DNA of 64,000 nt, from NCBI RefSeq assembly GCF_017356035.1, contig NZ_JAFIQX010000003.1, forward strand, positions 496,001 to 560,000, read 5' to 3'. The position numbers were made by a program, and so were the translations under genes. Source of the stretch: Longitalea luteola. GTDB lineage: Bacteria > Bacteroidota > Bacteroidia > Chitinophagales > Chitinophagaceae. Below, piece after piece: positions 17,860 to 26,084 of the stretch (the first letter of the stretch is position 1; every line of letters starts with the position of its first letter). The notes under the pieces were generated by a model. The model made no database searches. It was not told the origin of the DNA and saw only the letters and a program-made list of their open reading frames with translations.

Positions 17860-19398
17860 CTATTGTTTTTTGGCTTTTCTCGCTTTCAACTGCGCCAGAA
17901 AGAGCGATCCCGGATGTAAACCCGGTTTGTTCTGACCTTCCCACTCACCGTCGGGTCTGCCTTGTAAGCGGCCGGCATGTTTTCCGCCTTTCAATCCGAT
18001 GCAATAATTTTTTCCATTGACCCACGGACTTTGAACCGCCGCCCGTTTGGCTGTACAGTTCCAAATTACTTGCGTAACGCCGGCCCAGCCATGGCCACTG
18101 CCCCAGTTACCACGGTCCTGCACATTGATCTCGCCATCGGTAACAATATTATCATACAAAGTGCCTGAAGCCCAGCGATGATGCGGGCCAATATCGGCAT
18201 GGGTATTTTTAGCCGTGCAATTGTAAAAGACGTTCGGACCGCACACGCGCGCTCCGGTGACATAATCATGGCGGCCTTCGGTGCTGTAACAATTCATGAT
18301 CAGGTTCTGCTGACCGTCGTTATTGAATGAGTAGCGCCGGCCACCCGTGATCTTTGATTTGGCATCGAGGCAACGGCTGTTGATAACAGTAATATTTTTG
18401 GCCAGTGCTTCCAGGTGTACGCAGGCATAACCAAAGTAGCGGGAGGTTACGTTGCGCACCCAGCCATTTTCAATTTTGTTGATTCGAATGGCTGTCCAGC
18501 CATGATCTTCTGCAGTATCACTGGCGAAGCTCGATTCGCAGCGTATGTGTTCTACACCAACGTTCGAGATCCGCCATTCAAAATCGTATTTGAATATGGA
18601 GCCGCCGCCGTACTTTTTCTCCAGCGCCATCATTACCGGGTTTTCGATAAAAATGGTATTGCCTTTTATTTTAGTGATCACGCGTTCATAATACAATTCA
18701 TATTCACCCGGCTGCCATTGTTTAGTGCCTTTCCGCACGGTAATGACATCCATTTTCAGGTCTTTGATCCAGGCATCGGTACCGGGACGCAAGAGCACTA
18801 TCTTATCGCCTGGTTTGAATTTGGCGGCTGATTCAACGTCGAAAGATGTGGCACCCGTGGGCACATACTCATTGGTGATAATAGCCCGTGTTCCCGGAAT
18901 TTCTTCTAACCAGCCATCGCCCATAACTTCAATTAAGGAACGTTGCGTGTTTCCGGTAGCGATCAGGCGGGTGCCCTGTTCGCCGTCGCCTTCACCGCGC
19001 AATACAATACCGCTGGTGGTAATATATATGGTGCCTGGTATTTTGTAAGTTCCTTTCTTTAACAGGATGGCGCCCCGGAAACCATTTTTATCAGGTGTCA
19101 TTTTCGCCACTTCATCAATGGCTTTTTGAATAGCGGCCTGGCTATTGGTATCAGCAGGAAAAACGGTCTTTACAACCGGCACATGGGGAATCGGTTTGTC
19201 CCCCTGGTAATAACCTACCCGGCTGAAATCGGGAATGGTATTCCCTTTTTCATCAGGATGGTATAGTATTGTTCCCTGTGGATTTACGGTAAGAAATTTC
19301 GATTTCCACGTTGTGGTAGGTGGTTGAAATCCTACAGTCAATGCAATAAGGGATCCCGCAAGCACATACTGGCGTATAGGTTTGGTCATAGGAATCAA
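17860..19398 (-). CDS. Secreted right-handed beta-helix (pectate-lyase-like) protein
   Basis: The 512-residue protein has an N-terminal hydrophobic segment (YVLAGSLIALTVGF) acting as signal or anchor; a start three codons later is equally possible. The middle has the pattern of a parallel beta-helix: AAIQKAIDEVA near residues 88-98 and GAILLKKGTYKIPGTIYI (pectate_lyase_3-like entry), then coils such as GIVLRGEGDGEQGT and repeated IRINKIENGWVRNVT-type turns. No signature fixes a catalytic class; polysaccharide lyase, glycosidase or epimerase-like roles are all possible. It starts only 5 bp after the AraC regulator stop, on the same strand, so the two form an operon convergent with the PUL. Confidence 0.75.
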   Translation of the reverse strand: MIPMTKPIRQYVLAGSLIALTVGFQPPTTTWKSKFLTVNPQGTILYHPDEKGNTIPDFSRVGYYQGDKPIPHVPVVKTVFPADTNSQAAIQKAIDEVAKMTPDKNGFRGAILLKKGTYKIPGTIYITTSGIVLRGEGDGEQGTRLIATGNTQRSLIEVMGDGWLEEIPGTRAIITNEYVPTGATSFDVESAAKFKPGDKIVLLRPGTDAWIKDLKMDVITVRKGTKQWQPGEYELYYERVITKIKGNTIFIENPVMMALEKKYGGGSIFKYDFEWRISNVGVEHIRCESSFASDTAEDHGWTAIRINKIENGWVRNVTSRYFGYACVHLEALAKNITVINSRCLDAKSKITGGRRYSFNNDGQQNLIMNCYSTEGRHDYVTGARVCGPNVFYNCTAKNTHADIGPHHRWASGTLYDNIVTDGEINVQDRGNWGSGHGWAGVTQVIWNCTAKRAAVQSPWVNGKNYCIGLKGGKHAGRLQGRPDGEWEGQNKPGLHPGSLFLAQLKARKAKKQ

Positions 19399-19403
19399 GG
19401 GTA

Positions 19404-20276
19404 CTACTGTTTTTGAATAAATTCTTTCTGATAGTTTAACGGACTTTTGCCAGTAATTAGTTTGAAGTACTTATGAAAACTGGTGAAATTGTTGAATCCG
19501 CTTTCAAAACAGAGCTGTTTGATGCTCATTTTATTTTCTATCAGTAGTTTACAGGCATAGCCTACCCTTACTTCTATGAGGAATTGTGAGAACGTCTTAC
19601 TTGTTTTTGATTTGAAATACCGGCAAAACGAGTTTGGACTGATATTAGCAACCGATGCGATCTCATCCAGCTGGATCGGGCGTTTGAAATTCTTTAATGA
19701 AAAGTCGTAAATAGCGTTAATGCGGTCATTTTCATTCTCTGGCAGCTCATGTTTGAAACCTATGGATGATAACGGCTGCAATTCGTCGCATTCTGCAATG
19801 GCGGTCAATGCCTGGGTGAGCAACAAAATGCGGTGAGGTCCTTCGGTATGTAACAGTACATCGAGGAATTCTGCTACCACATGGCGGGTTTTACCCGTTA
19901 TTTGTAACCCACGCTTCGCTTTTTCGAGTATATTTTTTATTTTAATGTTCTCGGGGAGCTGCAGGAATTGTTCTCCCCAGAAATTCTCATTGAAGTGACA
20001 TACCCGTATGTCTACGGTCGACGCTTCATTTTCATCGAAAAATGCATCGTGAAAACGCCAGTAGTGGGGGAGGCCTGAGCCTACCAGCACCACATCTCCG
20101 TGTTTGAAATGCCTGATACTGTCTCCCACAAACTGGGTTCCTTCTCCTTTTTTGAAATGGATCAACTCAACCTCCTGGTGATAGTGCCAGCGGTTATTGA
20201 TGTAGGGAACCTGGTCCTGCCGAACGCTGAAGGAATGGCGGATCTCTTTTGATACTTTTAAAAGCTGCGGCCTCAT
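19404..20276 (-). CDS. AraC-family transcriptional regulator
   Basis: The 290-residue protein has an N-terminal cupin-like sensing domain (HYHQEVELIHFKKGEGTQFVGD, about 33-54) and a C-terminal double helix-turn-helix DNA-binding domain (about 195-288). The latter carries IQLDEIASVANISPNSFCRYFKSKTSKTF and the family motif GFNNFTSFHKYFKLITGKSPLNY. The AraC-type sensor probably binds a sugar. It precedes and is co-oriented with the beta-helix gene (5-bp gap), a likely direct target. It could also control the convergent PUL (inference). Confidence 0.93.
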   Translation of the reverse strand: MRPQLLKVSKEIRHSFSVRQDQVPYINNRWHYHQEVELIHFKKGEGTQFVGDSIRHFKHGDVVLVGSGLPHYWRFHDAFFDENEASTVDIRVCHFNENFWGEQFLQLPENIKIKNILEKAKRGLQITGKTRHVVAEFLDVLLHTEGPHRILLLTQALTAIAECDELQPLSSIGFKHELPENENDRINAIYDFSLKNFKRPIQLDEIASVANISPNSFCRYFKSKTSKTFSQFLIEVRVGYACKLLIENKMSIKQLCFESGFNNFTSFHKYFKLITGKSPLNYQKEFIQKQ

Positions 20277-20383
20277 GGATTAAGCTACTTTAACTTCAAA
20301 TGGCAATTAGTTGCAATCAGTGGTAATTTAGCTTAACTTTTAGCGCTGCCGTAAAAAAATTACGCTAACGTTTCCGTAAACCA

Positions 20384-20466
20384 GTTACAGTTCACAGTTT
20401 ACAGTTCACAGTTACAGTTGGCAATTTGCAGTTAACAGTTGGCAGTTCTCGCTGCCGTCTGCCGTT
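20384..20466. repeat. Heptad array, TTNACAG-type
   Basis: Successive units are GTTACAG, TTCACAG, TTTACAG, TTCACAG, TTACAG (one base short), TTGGCAA, TTTGCAG, TTAACAG, TTGGCAG, TTCTCGC, TGCCGTC, TGCCGTT. The last units lead into the next array without a break. Confidence 0.7.
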
Positions 20467-20479
20467 TAGGGCGCGGTTT

Positions 20480-20576
20480 GCCGTTTCACGTCTGCCGTTT
20501 CACGTCTGCCGTTTCACGTCTGCCGTTTCACGTCTGCCGTTTCACGTCTGCCGTTTCACGTCTGCCGTTCACGTTC
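20480..20576. repeat. 14-bp tandem repeat GCCGTTTCACGTCT, six perfect copies
   Basis: Six identical 14-mers run from 20480 to 20563, followed by a seventh degenerate copy missing one T (20564-20576) and further TGCCGT words to about 20607. The unit equals two heptads (TGCCGTT + TCACGTC). Perfect identity suggests recent slippage expansion. Confidence 0.9.
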
Positions 20577-20613
20577 AACTTTGCCGTCTGCCGTTGTAGG
20601 TTTGCCGTTAAAA

Positions 20614-21570
20614 TCAATGTTTATTCACGAATGTAGCAATGGTAGTTACCAGCTCATCGCTGATGGGGAGCGTTGGTGTTATATAGGTGGCGAGGTTTTC
20701 CCTTCTGTCGCCCTCCACGATCCTGAAGATGTGATTCATGTTCTTGATCAGCGCCAGCTGCGCTTTGGTATTTGATCTTGCTAACAGGTTGGCGTCTTCA
20801 ATCGTCACCTGCAGATCGTTGGTGCCTTGCAGAATGAGCACCGGTACAGTGAGTTTTTTGATCTCGGTTTGCGGGTCGTAATGAAACCAGGAGATCATAT
20901 AAGGTTGTACACTGGGTCTGAATAAAGCAAAAAGAATTTTGGGCACACTGTCAACCGTTTTTCCGTTTGCCAGACTGTCGATGATCGGGAATGATGGATC
21001 TTTGACTGCGGGCGGCTGTTTGGCTAATTGTTCTTTCAGTATTTTATCGGCTGATCTGCCGGCGCCTGCAATAGAAATAAAACCATCTGCCGTGTTCAGC
21101 GCTGCGATCATGCCTATCAGCGATCCTTCGCTGTGGCCTGCCACAAATACTTTGGTGAAGCGTTTATCTTTTTTTAACAGGTTTATCCAGCCACGGGCAT
21201 CATTGATATAATCCTCGAACCGGAGGTCTGCTTCGCTTTTAGCTGCGCTTTTGCTTTCGCCAATGCCTCTTTTATCGAATCGTAAAGAGGCAATGCCAAC
21301 CACCGCCAGCCCATGGGCCAGCTTTTGCAGGCTTTCATTCTTCATCATGGGATTATCGCCATTGCGGTCAGTGGGACCAGAGCCTGCAATGATCAATGCC
21401 ACAGGCATGCCTGTTGTTTTTTCGCCGGGAATGGTCAGTGTACCATTAATATCTCCATTGGCCGTATGCAGTACTACAGTTGTTTCTGTATAAGTGGTAT
21501 CAGGATTCGCTGCCATTAAAGAGAAATTCAATAGCAGGAAAACGCTTGCCGAAAGCCAGACTTTCATCAT
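20614..21570 (-). CDS. Exported alpha/beta-hydrolase
   Basis: The 318-residue protein has a signal peptide ending at SLMAA. The fold is complete: oxyanion region ALIIAGSGPTDRNGDN (about 58-73), nucleophile elbow GHSEGS with Ser147, Asp252 in QGTNDLQV and His280 in MNHIFR. The AGSGPTDRNGDN segment is typical of the 'serine aminopeptidase/dienelactone-like' exported hydrolases common in Bacteroidota. The substrate is unknown; esterase activity on acetylated or feruloylated glycans would fit the neighbourhood but is only a guess. It starts 34 bp after the rhomboid stop and may be co-transcribed with it. Confidence 0.85.
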   Translation of the reverse strand: MMKVWLSASVFLLLNFSLMAANPDTTYTETTVVLHTANGDINGTLTIPGEKTTGMPVALIIAGSGPTDRNGDNPMMKNESLQKLAHGLAVVGIASLRFDKRGIGESKSAAKSEADLRFEDYINDARGWINLLKKDKRFTKVFVAGHSEGSLIGMIAALNTADGFISIAGAGRSADKILKEQLAKQPPAVKDPSFPIIDSLANGKTVDSVPKILFALFRPSVQPYMISWFHYDPQTEIKKLTVPVLILQGTNDLQVTIEDANLLARSNTKAQLALIKNMNHIFRIVEGDRRENLATYITPTLPISDELVTTIATFVNKH

Positions 21571-21604
21571 AATCGAAATTGTAGCGGTGTACCGTAAAGA
21601 TCGG

Positions 21605-22417
21605 TTATTTCTTACTGAAGTCCTTCAGCATTTGCTTTTCTTTCTGGCTCAGGCTATTTATTCCCCGCTTGCTTATTTTGTCAAGAATTTTGTCAATTTC
21701 CTGCTGCTGTGAGGTTTTGGTCTCATTGTATTTGTGATCGATGGAATAGTGATCTGTGTGGGTTTTGTAAAATAAATTATCGATCAGCAGCAGGTGAGGC
21801 CTGGTAATAATAAGATAAATGAACACCAGGGTAGGCACGGCAATAATTAAAATAGTAGGCCAGTTATTAACGAGGGCCTGCGGCCGGAGGGCAATAGCTA
21901 CCAGCATACCGATGATGGCGCCGCCCAGGTGCGCTTCGTGCCCGATGTTATCTCTTTTTGAACGAACGCCCCAGATAGTAAGGCCAATGTACAGGAGGCC
22001 AAATAACCAACCCGGCAAGAACATGATACTGATATTGGGTTCAAGTGCGATGGTGGCGAAGATGGCACCGTTCACTGCGCCGGATGCACCTACAGAAGTA
22101 TAATCGCCCTGGTTCTTGTACACGAGCATTGAAAGCAGATTACCGCCTATGAGGCTGGCAAAATAGATCAGTAAAAATCCCCAGGGCTGAAGCAATAAGA
22201 TCAATGACCCTGCAAAAAAGTAAAGGCCCAGCATGTTGAAAATAAGGTGCATCCAGCCCACATGCAAAAAGCCCGATGTGACCAGCCGTTTGTAGTCTTT
22301 GTAAAGACGAACCTTGTCAACCCCAAATTCATATCTCTCAAAGAAGAAATGATCTTTGAATCCCTTATAGGAAACGAAACCTGTTATTAATATGAGTATG
22401 ATTGTAAGCATTGACAT
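21605..22417 (-). CDS. Rhomboid-family intramembrane serine protease
   Basis: The 270-residue protein has about six membrane segments. The rhomboid dyad is visible: Ser112 in GASGAV and His163 in GHEAHLGG. The upstream HVGWMHLIFNM segment (about 52-62) carries the conserved His/Asn of transmembrane helix 2. After the last membrane segment comes a charged C-terminal tail of about 60 residues with coiled-coil character (QQQEIDKILDKI). Known role: cleavage of membrane protein segments within the bilayer. The substrate here is unknown. Its upstream gap of 96 bp before LacI may hold a promoter. Confidence 0.92.
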   Translation of the reverse strand: MSMLTIILILITGFVSYKGFKDHFFFERYEFGVDKVRLYKDYKRLVTSGFLHVGWMHLIFNMLGLYFFAGSLILLLQPWGFLLIYFASLIGGNLLSMLVYKNQGDYTSVGASGAVNGAIFATIALEPNISIMFLPGWLFGLLYIGLTIWGVRSKRDNIGHEAHLGGAIIGMLVAIALRPQALVNNWPTILIIAVPTLVFIYLIITRPHLLLIDNLFYKTHTDHYSIDHKYNETKTSQQQEIDKILDKISKRGINSLSQKEKQMLKDFSKK

Positions 22418-22513
22418 TGAATAAGTTCCTTATAATAAACATACTAACGATAATAGAAAGTGGCAAATATTTGTTAAATACGCACTGTTCACTGTACAAA
22501 TGGCCTCAACCGG

Positions 22514-23530
22514 TTAACTGTTGATCGCCGTTGAAGCCCGCTCGATCAATTGCGAGGGCAGGATCATTTTTTTCTCATAAGGCATCAACATTTTTTTCTC
22601 TATGATCTTGAATAAGATGTTGGCTGCTTCGCGCCCGATGTCATAAGCCGGTTGAATGATCGTTGAAAGCGCCGGGTCGAACAGGGCGGCTGCCTGCAGG
22701 TTCGAAAAACTCACCACTTTTACCTCGCGCGGAATAGGTAATTTCAATTCTTTACATACCTCGTAGGTGTTAACGGCAAATTTTTCAATAGCGGCAAATA
22801 CACCGTCGGGCCGCGACTCACGTCGGAATACCTCGTGCAGCAGATCACGGTTAATGTAGTCCTTAGTGGTCAATTCAATGATCTGTGGCGGCGCCGCCAC
22901 TTTATATTTTTCCAGCGCAGAAAGATAACCGGCCTTGCGGCGATTGGAAATAGACAAATTTCCCGCCATTCCAAGAAAAGCGATCTGCCTGCAGCCTCTT
23001 TTCAACAAATGCTCCGTTGCTTTGAACGCCATTTCCGCATCATTGGTCATAATATTGGGCACATCGAGCTCTTCGCAGGTACGATCGAACAGCACCAGCG
23101 GCATCCCCGACTGTCGCCATGCATCGATATGATCGGTGTTGGTAGTGGTATTGGAAACTGAGATCATAATACCGTCCACCCGGCCATTGCGCAGCAGTTG
23201 CAGAATATCACGCTCCTTGTTGTAATCTTCATGGGTGAGATAAATAAGAACGTGGTAACCTTTGCTGGGGGTTACTGATTCAATCCCATTTATGACCTGG
23301 GAGAAAAAATTGTTCTCAATTTCAGGAATGATAACAGCGATGGTCTTGCTTTTATTCTGACGTAGGCTACTGGCATGCGGATTGGGTTGAAATCCCAGCT
23401 TCAGGGCCAACTCGCGCACTCTTTCTTTCGTTTGCGGACTGATCTCATGACTGTCCCGCAAAGCGCGGCTAACCGTTGATACGGCCAGATTCAATTCTTT
23501 CGCCAGTTTCTTTAAATTCACTTGATCCAT
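22514..23530 (-). CDS. LacI/GalR-family transcriptional regulator, likely for uxuA
   Basis: The 338-residue protein has the LacI-type HTH at its N-terminus (NLKKLAKELNLAVSTVSRAL, residues 5-24) and hinge HASSLRQNKSKTIAVIIPE, then a periplasmic-binding-protein-like sensor domain. It is divergent from mannonate dehydratase, and a near-consensus LacI-type operator lies between them at 23586-23599. The natural reading is control of uxuA in response to a uronate intermediate (inference). Length is typical. Confidence 0.93.
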   Translation of the reverse strand: MDQVNLKKLAKELNLAVSTVSRALRDSHEISPQTKERVRELALKLGFQPNPHASSLRQNKSKTIAVIIPEIENNFFSQVINGIESVTPSKGYHVLIYLTHEDYNKERDILQLLRNGRVDGIMISVSNTTTNTDHIDAWRQSGMPLVLFDRTCEELDVPNIMTNDAEMAFKATEHLLKRGCRQIAFLGMAGNLSISNRRKAGYLSALEKYKVAAPPQIIELTTKDYINRDLLHEVFRRESRPDGVFAAIEKFAVNTYEVCKELKLPIPREVKVVSFSNLQAAALFDPALSTIIQPAYDIGREAANILFKIIEKKMLMPYEKKMILPSQLIERASTAINS

Positions 23531-23585
23531 AAAGGAGCGTCCCCCGCAAAGATTAAGAATTACGGGCTATTTTTGCAACATTTTT

Positions 23586-23599
23586 CGAAATCGTTTGCA
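23586..23599. promoter_or_regulatory. Candidate LacI-type operator between the LacI gene and uxuA
   Basis: CGAAATCGTTTGCA, read on the minus strand as TGCAAACGATTTCG, matches the LacI-family pattern TGNAANCGNTNNCA at all but the last fixed base, with the central CG in place. It sits 56 bp upstream of the LacI start and 80 bp upstream of uxuA. Confidence 0.55.
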
Positions 23600-23679
23600 A
23601 AGAATTTGAAACACTAAATTGTGTATCCTATTCATACAAATTGTATCCTTGCTAAAAAAGAGTTATAAACAATTACTTT

Positions 23680-24846
23680 ATGTATCATTTTGAACAAACA
23701 ATGCGCTGGTTCGGCCCTTCCGACCCGGTAAGTCTGGCCGATATCAGGCAGGCGGGTTGTACAGGTGTTGTGTCTGCGCTACACCATGTGCCCAATGGAA
23801 CCATCTGGACGAAAGAAGAAATTCTGAAACGCAAACAAATTATTGAAGAAGCAGGTTTAACCTGGTCGGTGGTGGAAAGCGTTCCGGTGCATGAAGATAT
23901 CAAAACACAAAAAGGGTCATATAAACAATATATTGCCAATTACTGTGAAAGCATCCGGAACCTGGCGGCCTGTGGCATTTATGTGGTGACCTATAATTTT
24001 ATGCCTGTGCTTGACTGGACGCGTACCGACCTGGCGTACACGGTTGAAGACGGCAGTAAAGCGCTGCGGTTTGAAAAAGCAGCGATGGTGGCATTTGATG
24101 TATATATGCTAAAAAGACCCGGCGCGGAAAAAGACTATTCGCCGGCCGAGCTGGCCAAAGCGCAGGAGCGCCTGGCGGGCATGACAGAAGAGGAGAAAAA
24201 GTTATTGCAGCGAAATATTATTGCCGGGCTGCCGGGCAGTGAAGAGAGCTTTACCCTGCAACAGTTTCAGGCTGCCCTGGATACTTATGCCGGTATTGAT
24301 GCGAAAAAATTGCAACTACACCTCATTGAATTCCTGCAGGCCGTGGCGCCGGTGGCCGATGAAGCAGGCGTGAAGCTGGTGGTTCACCCCGATGATCCCC
24401 CATATGCCATTTTCGGGTTGCCCCGGGTAGTAAGTACTGCCCGGCAGGTACAAGAATTGTTCGATGCAGTGCCCAACGCCAGCAACGGCCTTTGCTTTTG
24501 CACCGGCTCTTTTGGCGTACGGGCCGATAACGACCTGCCAGCCATGGTGCTGCAGTTTGGCAACCGCATCAACTTCATACACCTCCGCAGCACCCAGCGC
24601 GATGCTGAAGGTAATTTTTATGAAGCGAATCACCTCGAAGGCGATGTAGATATGTACAGCGTGGTGAAAAATCTGGTAACCGTAATGCAACAAAGAAAAG
24701 TGAATTTGGCCATGCGCCCCGACCATGGACACCAGATGCTGGATGACCTGAATAAAAAGACCAATCCGGGTTACTCAGCGATCGGGCGTTTGCGTGGGCT
24801 GGCTGAATTGCGCGGGCTGGAGATGGGCATTAACAGATCAATGTGA
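23680..24846 (+). CDS. uxuA: Mannonate dehydratase
   Basis: The 388-residue cytoplasmic protein has the UxuA opening [19 protein letters not shown], then a TIM-barrel with [31 protein letters not shown] (about 231-248), the [17 protein letters not shown] stretch and [10 protein letters not shown] near the end, all diagnostic for UxuA with metal-binding His/Cys/Asp residues. Reaction: D-mannonate to 2-keto-3-deoxy-D-gluconate, the third step of glucuronate breakdown. No uxaC or uxuB lies beside it in the window. It links uronate released by the PUL enzymes to central metabolism (inference). Confidence 0.97.
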   Translation: MYHFEQTMRWFGPSDPVSLADIRQAGCTGVVSALHHVPNGTIWTKEEILKRKQIIEEAGLTWSVVESVPVHEDIKTQKGSYKQYIANYCESIRNLAACGIYVVTYNFMPVLDWTRTDLAYTVEDGSKALRFEKAAMVAFDVYMLKRPGAEKDYSPAELAKAQERLAGMTEEEKKLLQRNIIAGLPGSEESFTLQQFQAALDTYAGIDAKKLQLHLIEFLQAVAPVADEAGVKLVVHPDDPPYAIFGLPRVVSTARQVQELFDAVPNASNGLCFCTGSFGVRADNDLPAMVLQFGNRINFIHLRSTQRDAEGNFYEANHLEGDVDMYSVVKNLVTVMQQRKVNLAMRPDHGHQMLDDLNKKTNPGYSAIGRLRGLAELRGLEMGINRSM

Positions 24847-24874
24847 TAATGTGATAATATGATAATGTGATAAT
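24843..24874. repeat. GTGATAAT octamer repeat at the uxuA stop
   Basis: GTGATAAT occurs at 24843, 24851 and 24867, with a variant ATGATAAT at 24859. The array begins at the uxuA stop codon. It has an 8-bp rather than 7-bp unit. Confidence 0.65.
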
Positions 24875-24891
24875 GGATACACCTCACCGCG

Positions 24892-24954
24892 GAAGTCTGA
24901 AGTCGGAGTCCGAAGTCTGAAGGCCCATTGACCATTGCCCACTGACCATTCACC
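24892..24954. repeat. Heptad array of two unit types downstream of uxuA
   Basis: Nine units in phase: GAAGTCT, GAAGTCG, GAGTCCG, AAGTCTG, AAGGCCC, ATTGACC, ATTGCCC, ACTGACC, ATTCACC. The unit sequence changes half-way while the 7-bp phase is kept. Confidence 0.65.
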
Positions 24955-24956
24955 AC

Positions 24957-24997
24957 AACAACCTCTCTCAAAGTAGGCGGCTTTGGAAGAGGTTGTT
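24957..24997. terminator. Terminator after uxuA
   Basis: AACAACCTCT (24957-24966) pairs with AGAGGTTGTT (24988-24997), with inner pairing AAAG (24970-24973) to CTTT (24981-24984). The outer right arm ends in T-rich sequence. It probably works on both strands. Confidence 0.7.
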
Positions 24998-25176
24998 TCA
25001 TTTAGTATTAGTATAAAGTGATATGTAAAATGACTGTGTATAACATGGTGATATATGTTTGCATAGAACTACTATGTTGATTATACGAGCTGTTTACCAG
25101 GGGATTAAAGGAGCTTTAAGAGGTTTGGGTATTTTGGTTATTACCACATTATGGTATATAAAAATCAACGACCGAT

Positions 25177-25208
25177 ATTGCATAATACCAAAAAACTACC
25201 TACTTTTG
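25177..25208 (+). promoter_or_regulatory. Bacteroidota-type promoter of the exopolysaccharide locus
   Basis: TACTTTTG at 25201-25208 is an exact match to the -7 pattern TANNTTTG. ATTG at 25177-25180 resembles the -33 TTTG element at a 20-bp distance. Transcription would begin near 25213, leaving a leader of about 340 nt before the UpxY-type gene. Confidence 0.5.
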
Positions 25209-25212
25209 GGCG

Positions 25213-25553
25213 ACTTCATTAACACCTGATCATCCAACATCCTCTGACATTACCGATCGTTACCCGATTTTCCTTTCGAATCACCCCATTGGCCCCGATT
25301 TCCTTCGAAAGCCTCTGAACCAATCCTTTCGAATAGCCTCTGGTTTACTATTTACTTGTGTACCGTTTTTGCTTTATTGGACCTCAATAACCTGACTCGA
25401 TCTGATATTCTCGTGATGAACGCAGAAGAGATAGTGCTTTAGGTATTGAATTTAACTGATTTGTAGTTTATAAAAATTTGATTCTCAGCAAATGTGTGAC
25501 TGAGGGAAGCGGGAGCTTTGTGCTGGGATGTGTGATAAAATAGTAGCTAGGAA
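25213..25553 (+). promoter_or_regulatory. Long untranslated leader with CCTTTCGAA-type repeats
   Basis: No gene is visible. The motif CCTTTCGAA occurs twice (at about 25273 and 25325), with a variant CCTTCGAAAG at about 25303, and CCTCTG follows two of them. In Bacteroides, UpxY proteins act on the leader upstream of their own gene; this leader is a candidate target by analogy (inference). The stretch 24998-25176 shows nothing I can name. Confidence 0.45.
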
Positions 25554-26051
25554 ATGAATACAGATTTACGTTGGTACGCCTTATATACCCGGCCCCGCTG
25601 GGAAAAAAAAGTAGCAGAGTTGCTGGAGATAAAACAAATTGAGAACTATTGTCCCGTGCAGAAGAGCGAGCGGAACTGGAGCGACCGGAAAAAGATCATT
25701 CTGGAACCCCTGTTCAAATCCTATGTGATGGTAAGATTGGCGCCTAAAGCGCATATTCCGGTTTTACAAACCGACGGCGTGCTGGGATTTGTTACTTTTC
25801 AGGGTAAACCAGCCGTGATAAGGGATGAGGAAATAGCCGCTGTAAAGCAGTTTCTGAAAGATTATGACAATGTGCAGGTAGAAAGGATCGATGTTAATAT
25901 AAATGACGAAGTGACGATAATCAATGGCCCTTTGATGCAACAAAAGGGCCAGGTAATGGAAGTGAAGAACAGATTGGTGAAGGTGATGTTGCCTTCGTTA
26001 GGTTTTGCCCTGGTGGCTATTGATAAAAACAACCTGGCAAAGGGATCGTAA
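25554..26051 (+). CDS. UpxY-family transcription antiterminator (NusG/RfaH-like)
   Basis: The 165-residue protein has a NusG N-terminal domain (WYALYTRPRWEKKVAELL, residues 6-23; YCPVQKSERNWSDRKK) and a C-terminal KOW domain around VTIINGPLMQQKGQVMEV. Length and sequence style match UpxY/NusG-like proteins that head capsule or exopolysaccharide loci in Bacteroidota. Known role: processive antitermination on their own long operon. It is the first gene of the locus and follows a long leader; 33 bp separate it from the sugar dehydrogenase gene. It is not the housekeeping NusG, which is longer and sits next to secE. Confidence 0.93.
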   Translation: MNTDLRWYALYTRPRWEKKVAELLEIKQIENYCPVQKSERNWSDRKKIILEPLFKSYVMVRLAPKAHIPVLQTDGVLGFVTFQGKPAVIRDEEIAAVKQFLKDYDNVQVERIDVNINDEVTIINGPLMQQKGQVMEVKNRLVKVMLPSLGFALVAIDKNNLAKGS

Positions 26052-26084
26052 CAATAATACTTATAACAACAAACTGAATTCAGA

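Larger units (their letters stand above)
20277..20613. other. 337-bp intergenic region with promoter of the AraC operon and two repeat arrays
   Basis: About 100 bp next to the AraC start (20277-20383) would carry its promoter; no clear box was found. The rest is occupied by the two heptad-phase arrays described separately, up to the end of the alpha/beta hydrolase gene. Confidence 0.5.

Noticed and set aside
20480-20576. 14-bp tandem repeat as a CRISPR array
   Set aside because: The copies are directly adjacent with no spacers and no cas genes are near.
20439-20636. Small + strand reading frame over the 14-bp repeats
   Set aside because: It is a product of the repeat (periodic peptide) and overlaps the end of the hydrolase gene; no start signal or homology.
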